Assembly (NCBI GenBank): GCA_001604265.1
Contig: LVBC01000028.1
Location: forward strand, 1 to 10,328
Length of the DNA stretch: 10,328 bases
Direction: 5' to 3'
Source: Spirochaetales bacterium Spiro_01
Lineage (GTDB): Bacteria > Spirochaetota > Spirochaetia > Sphaerochaetales > Sphaerochaetaceae
The notes below the pieces were generated by a model. It saw nothing but the letters and a program-made list of their open reading frames with translations. It was not told the origin of the DNA and did no database searches. Each line of letters starts with the position of its first letter. Position 1 is the stretch's first letter. The position numbers and the translations under genes were made by a program. This document shows positions 6,623 to 10,328 of this stretch, one piece after another.

Positions 6623-7963
6623 ATGAAAGAGATCCGTATCTGTATTATCGGAGGTGGAAGCCGCCTCTGGGCCATAAACTTCATGAAGGACCTTGCAATC
6701 TGCAAGGATGTAAAGGGGACTGTCGTCCTCCACGATATAGATGGAGAGGCTGCCAGGAACAATGTCGAGGTCGGAGAAAGGATGCTGAGGATCAACGGCT
6801 CCGAGGGACGCTTTTCATATGTAGCAGAGGATGACCTCGAGAAGGCCCTCACCGGTGCCGAATTGGTGCTTATCGCGATCGAGCCGGGAAGGACCGAGTG
6901 CAGGTATGCAGACCTCTGCATTCCAGAGGAGTATGGGATACTCCAGACGGTCGGCGATACTACAGGTCCCGGTGGCCTGATAAGGGCACGCAGGGCGCTG
7001 CCTCTCTTCTTCGACTTTGCAAGGGCAATCGAGAAGGTCTGTCCGAACGCCTGGGTGATCAACTACACGAATCCGATGACTCTCTGTACTGCAGCACTCT
7101 ACAGGGCATTTCCTGCCATCAAGGCCTTCGGCTGCTGCCACGAGGTCTTCCATACAGAGGATGTGCTCTGCCGCCTCGTCGAGAAGGAGTACGGAGTGCT
7201 TCCCAACAGAAGGGAGCTGAGGATAGACCTTACAGGTGTGAACCACTTCACATTCATAACCGGTGCCTGGTGGCAGGGACACGATCTGATGCCTCTCGTG
7301 TGGAAGAAGGCGAATGATCCAGGGACCTTCGAAGACCACACTGCCATTGCAAGGGAGAGGATCCAGAAGGAGAAGTGGTTCGACTGTGACCAGCTGGTCG
7401 CATACAGGTTCCTGAAGACCTTCGGCGCACTTGGAGCTGCAGGCGACAGGCATCTTGCCGAATTCGTCCCATGGCTGCTTGTTAGCGACGAGGAGCTGAA
7501 CCGATATGGTGTGATCAGGACACCATACTCCTGGAGGCTGAAGAACGCTGAGCAGAAGAGAGCAAAGGTCTTTACGGATGATGAGCTTGTAGCAAGGCCA
7601 AGTGGCGAGGAGGGAGTTGACATAATGATGGCACTTCTGGGTGGTCAGCCACTGAAGACCAACATGAACAGGCCGAATGAAGGACAGATTGCATACCTTC
7701 CAAAGGGAAGGATAGTCGAGAGCCTCGGTTATCTGTCACAGGACTCTGTCGTCCCTATCATCTCGAAAGATCCACCACTTGCAATCCAGAATCTCGTAAG
7801 GAGGATATCCGATGAGCAGGAGATAGCTCTGGATGCGATCTGGGAGAAGGATGATGAGAAGCTGTTCGAGGCCTTCCTGATGGATCCTCTGATGCATCTT
7901 CCGATCGAAAGGGCAAGAGAGCTCTTTTCCAGGATGTGCGAAGAGGGAAAGCTCGTCTACTGA
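6623..7963 (+). CDS. lplD: GH4 family glycosidase, LplD-like alpha-galacturonidase
   Basis: Glycoside hydrolase family 4 enzyme, which uses NAD and a divalent metal (usually Mn) in an oxidation-elimination mechanism. Of 446 residues: NAD-binding I-G-G-G-S at 9-13, V-G-D-T-T-G-P-G-G at 110-118, I-N-Y-T-N-P-M at 146-152, metal-site C172-H173-E174, G-V-N-H-F at 205-209 (H208), A-A-G-D-R-H-L-A-E-F at 272-281, and S-G-E-E-G-V near 327-332. From memory these match Bacillus subtilis LplD, an alpha-galacturonidase releasing galacturonate from short pectic oligomers, better than MelA or 6-phospho-glucosidase members. ATG 6623 is chosen because AAGGAGG (6611-6617) lies five bases upstream; the longer frame from 6593 would place this site inside the gene. 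It follows the LysR gene by 44 bases and converges on an ABC sugar-binding protein gene. Cytoplasmic; no signal peptide. Exact uronide specificity is unproven. Confidence 0.88.
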   Translation: MKEIRICIIGGGSRLWAINFMKDLAICKDVKGTVVLHDIDGEAARNNVEVGERMLRINGSEGRFSYVAEDDLEKALTGAELVLIAIEPGRTECRYADLCIPEEYGILQTVGDTTGPGGLIRARRALPLFFDFARAIEKVCPNAWVINYTNPMTLCTAALYRAFPAIKAFGCCHEVFHTEDVLCRLVEKEYGVLPNRRELRIDLTGVNHFTFITGAWWQGHDLMPLVWKKANDPGTFEDHTAIARERIQKEKWFDCDQLVAYRFLKTFGALGAAGDRHLAEFVPWLLVSDEELNRYGVIRTPYSWRLKNAEQKRAKVFTDDELVARPSGEEGVDIMMALLGGQPLKTNMNRPNEGQIAYLPKGRIVESLGYLSQDSVVPIISKDPPLAIQNLVRRISDEQEIALDAIWEKDDEKLFEAFLMDPLMHLPIERARELFSRMCEEGKLVY

Positions 7964-7980
7964 TACATCTTCGATAGCTT

Positions 7981-8014
7981 GCGATGATGGCTGCCTTCGG
8001 GCAGCTATCATTGT
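7981..8014 (+). terminator. Stable UUCG-capped hairpin after the GH4 gene
   Basis: GATGGCTGCC (7986-7995) pairs with GGCAGCTATC (8000-8009) around a TTCG loop closed by C-G, an exceptionally stable tetraloop. The stem extends to 7981/8014 with a few G-T wobbles. It begins 18 bases after the GH4 stop. The following bases lack a good T run, so it may be a weak terminator or a 3'-end stabiliser rather than a textbook rho-independent site. Confidence 0.55.
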
Positions 8015-8025
8015 CTATCGGGAAG

Positions 8026-8061
8026 AGAAAAAAAGAATGGGTGCCCCGAAGAGCACCCATT
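8026..8061 (-). terminator. Rho-independent terminator of the DeoR-ABC binding protein unit
   Basis: On the minus strand AATGGGTGC (8061-8053) and GCACCCATT (8044-8036) form a perfect 9-bp stem with an 8-base loop. This is followed by C and seven T (A run at 8028-8034 on the plus strand). It lies 18 bases beyond the stop of the binding-protein gene, so no permease genes follow it in this transcript. Confidence 0.85.
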
Positions 8062-8079
8062 GGTCACTGATTGAGACTA

Positions 8080-9390
8080 TTATTTGCTGTCGAGGACATC
8101 CTGTGCCAGTTTCTTCAGGTTCTCATATGCAGCTTCAGGTGAGACACCTTCGATCATGACTGCCGTGATAGCGTTCTTGAGCAGTGACTCGAACTCTGGG
8201 CTGTAGTCGCCATAGATGATACAGTCGCTGTTTGCAAGATCGGAGAGGACGACATCGGAGTCTCTGAGTGCCTGCATCTCAGGAGTATCGAGAATACCAG
8301 CAACTGGCTGTACGATTGTGCCACCCTTTACGAGGTAGTCGATTGGGTGCGAGAGCATGTAGCTGACGAACTCCCAGCAGACCTTCTGCTTTGCGCTTGG
8401 GATTCCCCCATTGACCATGTAGTAGTGTGCGATGAAGCTTGCGCTTGGAGCTGATGGATCTGCATCCTTGAATCTTGGGAATGGGACCAGACACCAGTTG
8501 TCGCTGTTGTAGTAGTCCGGATTTGCCTTCTGGATTCTTGGCTCCTGATAGAGACCGGCCATTGCCATTGCCATATCGTTATTGTCGTTGTTGATGAACT
8601 TTCTGGCGATCCTGAGAACTGGAGAACCGTAGTTCTTGCCACATGGGCCCCACTGCTGCATGAAGGTCAGGAACTTGATCCAGCCCTCCTTGCCAACGAT
8701 TGCTTCCTTGCCATCCTCGCTGACGAAGGCAGCACCGCACTGCTCGATCATCGGCTGGAACTGTGGAATTGGAAGGTCATAGTTGAAGTCGAAGCAGCGT
8801 CTTGTGATGATGTCGCCATCTCTCTTGATGATCTTCGGTGCGAGCTCTACCATCTCTTCCCAGGTCTTTGGGTAATCCTTGTCAGGATCGAGACCGGCAT
8901 CGCGGAATACGTTCTTGTCCAGGTAGATGACCCAGTTGGTGATCTCGAGCGGCATGCCGTAGATCTTGCCATCATAGGTCACAGGGTCAAGGATGCCATC
9001 CATATAGTGGGCCTTGAACTTCTCTGCATTCTCGAAGCCAATTGCCTTGTAGTCGATCGGAGCTACGAGACCATTGACGATGTACGAGTATTCGTGGCTG
9101 ATCTGGAGATTGAAGATATCTGGGCCCTGACCGGCTGCGAATGCAGTAAGGACGATCTCAGGAATCTTTGTGGATGAATAGACCGAGCGGTTGATCTTCA
9201 CATTTGGATGAGTTGCCTCGAACTCGGCAATGTACTGCTCCTCGAGAGCCTGACGGCTGGCATCCTCATGTGTCCAGAATTCGATTGTGATCGGCTCGTT
9301 GCTGACTGGTGCTTCTTCTGCTACGGCCTGAGCGAACAGACTTGTGACCAGAATCATTGCCAGGAATAAAACGATCAAACATTTTTTCAT
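8080..9390 (-). CDS. ABC transporter sugar-binding protein (family 1 extracellular solute-binding protein)
   Basis: Exported substrate-binding protein of a carbohydrate ABC importer. Of 436 residues, 1-20 form a signal peptide with a probable cut after A20 (TSLFA/QAVAEE); C4 lies in the positively charged start and is not a lipobox. The mature part opens with the family 1 pattern I-x-I-E-F-W-T-H and has an A-F-A-A-G-Q-G-P-D-I-F stretch (about 78-88), G-K-I-Y-G-M-P near 141-147, and P-K-T-W-E-E-M near 180-186. The start is backed by AAGGAGG (9404-9398), seven bases upstream. It lies 51 bases after the DeoR gene on the same strand and is followed by a strong terminator, so its permeases and ATPase must be encoded elsewhere. 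Oligosaccharide or oligogalacturonide is a plausible ligand from the convergent GH4 gene, but this is inference. Confidence 0.92.
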   Translation of the reverse strand: MKKCLIVLFLAMILVTSLFAQAVAEEAPVSNEPITIEFWTHEDASRQALEEQYIAEFEATHPNVKINRSVYSSTKIPEIVLTAFAAGQGPDIFNLQISHEYSYIVNGLVAPIDYKAIGFENAEKFKAHYMDGILDPVTYDGKIYGMPLEITNWVIYLDKNVFRDAGLDPDKDYPKTWEEMVELAPKIIKRDGDIITRRCFDFNYDLPIPQFQPMIEQCGAAFVSEDGKEAIVGKEGWIKFLTFMQQWGPCGKNYGSPVLRIARKFINNDNNDMAMAMAGLYQEPRIQKANPDYYNSDNWCLVPFPRFKDADPSAPSASFIAHYYMVNGGIPSAKQKVCWEFVSYMLSHPIDYLVKGGTIVQPVAGILDTPEMQALRDSDVVLSDLANSDCIIYGDYSPEFESLLKNAITAVMIEGVSPEAAYENLKKLAQDVLDSK

Positions 9391-9441
9391 TTCTTTTCCT
9401 CCTTGAATATGTGCACCTCGGTTGAGGTATAAGTGCCTATG

Positions 9442-10215
9442 CTAGGATTGGTCCTCGTTAGCGATGACCACCTCTATCTCCATCTCCCTGAGTCGATCCA
9501 GATCCTCCTCATCCATGTCGTCCGTGATCATGATGTCCACGTCGCTCATCCTTCCGAAGGCGGCAAAGCCCTTCTTCTCTCGCTTCGAGGAGTCCACAAG
9601 CAGAACGACCTTCTTTGCGTGGCGGATCATGCACTGCTTGACTGTTGCCTCCTGGAGGTTCTCGCAGGTGAGCACATTGTCCTCTATGGAGTAGCCGGCT
9701 GCTCCGAGAAAGAGGATGTCTGCATACACCTGCTCAAGCGAGCTGAGTGCCGCAGAACCGACAAAGCCCATGCAGTACTTGCTGAGGTCCCCACCCACAA
9801 GTACCAGATCCGGCAGTGTGTCGGCCTTTATCTGGGATGCGATCAGAAGGGAGTTGGTAACGATCGTGATCGGGAGATTCCTGAGATATGGAATAAGCTG
9901 ATAGGTGGTGCTGCCTGTGTCTATCAGAACGTGCATGCCACCACAGACGAGCCTTGCTGCCTCTTCTGCAATAGAGCTCTTCTGCTTCTGGTACTCATTC
10001 ATGACGTTGGAGACCAGACGGACCATATCCTTCTGGTTTGCAATCACAGCACCGCCGAAGGTCCTGACGATCATCCCCTGCTCGGCAAGGAATGTCAGGT
10101 CATTGCGGATCGTGACGCTGGATACGCCGGTCCTGTCTGCCAGTGTCTGGACATTGGCAGTTCCATACTTCTTGAGCATTCGCATTATCTCATTTCTTCG
10201 CTCAATGGAATTCAT
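9442..10215 (-). CDS. DeoR family transcriptional regulator
   Basis: Sugar-responsive repressor of the DeoR/GlpR type, 257 residues. The N-terminal helix-turn-helix covers about residues 3-57 (E-R-R-N-E-I, then S-S-V-T-I-R-N-D-L recognition helix at 32-40, and R-T-F-G-G-A at 51-56). The sensor domain, of the phosphosugar-isomerase-like fold, shows D99-T-G-S-T-T104, T120-N-S122, G141-G142, L-V-D208-S-S-K211 and I-T231-D232, all characteristic. Such sensors usually bind a phosphorylated sugar intermediate. ATG 10215 is preceded by AAGGGA (10230-10225), nine bases upstream; an ATG seven bases further upstream is out of frame. It is transcribed toward the ABC binding-protein gene and probably controls it, along with whatever the divergent promoter at the right edge drives. 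Confidence 0.92.
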   Translation of the reverse strand: MNSIERRNEIMRMLKKYGTANVQTLADRTGVSSVTIRNDLTFLAEQGMIVRTFGGAVIANQKDMVRLVSNVMNEYQKQKSSIAEEAARLVCGGMHVLIDTGSTTYQLIPYLRNLPITIVTNSLLIASQIKADTLPDLVLVGGDLSKYCMGFVGSAALSSLEQVYADILFLGAAGYSIEDNVLTCENLQEATVKQCMIRHAKKVVLLVDSSKREKKGFAAFGRMSDVDIMITDDMDEEDLDRLREMEIEVVIANEDQS

Positions 10216-10295
10216 ACAGCATATTCCCTTGTCTAGTAGTATCTACCCTAAATGAAAATATTTCTACTTTTTTCTCAAATTTTCTTTTTTGCGTT

Positions 10296-10323
10296 TTGAC
10301 AATTAATTATAAGTTCCTATAAC
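10296..10323 (+). promoter_or_regulatory. Strong sigma-70-type promoter reading out of the window
   Basis: TTGACA (10296-10301), a perfect -35, is followed after 16 bases by TATAAC (10318-10323), a good -10. The spacer carries TATAAGTTC (10308-10316), and AGTT-N5-AACT (10312-10324) makes an imperfect inverted repeat over spacer and -10, suggesting an operator. It is divergent from the DeoR gene; the driven gene lies beyond the window. The 113 bases from 10216 to the end are AT-rich and otherwise carry no gene I can support. Confidence 0.6.
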
Positions 10324-10328
10324 TGTGA

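Noticed and set aside
6815..7453. 212-codon minus-strand frame inside the GH4 gene
   Set aside because: Antisense to conserved GH4 motifs and without a ribosome site; a codon-bias artefact.
9379..9381. Cys4 of the ABC binding protein as a lipoprotein cysteine
   Set aside because: It lies before the hydrophobic core of the signal peptide, so it cannot be a lipobox cysteine; a signal peptidase I site after A20 fits better.
9415..9428. ACCTC-GGTT-GAGGT hairpin after the DeoR gene as a terminator
   Set aside because: Only five base pairs and no T run in either direction; DeoR and binding-protein genes are more simply read as one unit.
9433..10236. 267-codon open frame on the plus strand opposite the DeoR gene
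   Set aside because: Antisense shadow of a well-conserved regulator, with no recognisable motif or start signal.

Overview
The window looks like chromosomal DNA from a spirochaete, most likely a Sphaerochaeta- or Treponema-like gut or anaerobic member. The main clues are the two solute-binding proteins, whose signal peptides end in FA followed by NGSSES- or QAVAEE-type mature starts, as is common in that group. The rest is compact, AT-rich intergenic DNA, strong AGGAG-type ribosome binding sites, and a carbohydrate and organic-acid uptake repertoire. The assignment is an inference; no rRNA or taxonomic marker is present. There are eight genes, no RNA genes, no mobile element and no CRISPR array. 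No gene-free stretch exceeds about 120 bases.

Left part (1-4044, + strand): a three-gene operon encoding a TAXI-type TRAP solute-binding protein, a fused TRAP permease, and a PHP-fold (CehA/McbA-like) metallohydrolase whose start overlaps the permease end. It closes with a clear hairpin terminator. A hairpin also lies between the binding-protein and permease genes.

Middle (4055-6578): a PLP-dependent beta-eliminating lyase of the tyrosine phenol-lyase/tryptophanase family (- strand) is divergent from a LysR-type regulator (+ strand). A perfect 21-bp palindrome of LysR-box geometry sits between them, and a 10-bp half of it recurs upstream of the TRAP operon. The lyase keeps the residues that mark tyrosine phenol-lyase against tryptophanase, but lacks a conserved PLP-contact arginine and has a remodelled monovalent-cation site. 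A reasonable hypothesis is that the LysR protein controls both uptake (TRAP) and breakdown (lyase) of a common, unidentified small organic or amino acid.

Right part (6623-10328): a GH4 enzyme closely resembling the alpha-galacturonidase LplD (+ strand) follows the LysR gene by 44 bases. It converges on a DeoR-type regulator plus ABC sugar-binding protein pair (- strand). The permeases for that binding protein are not in the window; a strong promoter at the right edge reads rightward, out of the window. This half looks like part of a uronide or oligosaccharide (pectin-type) utilisation locus.
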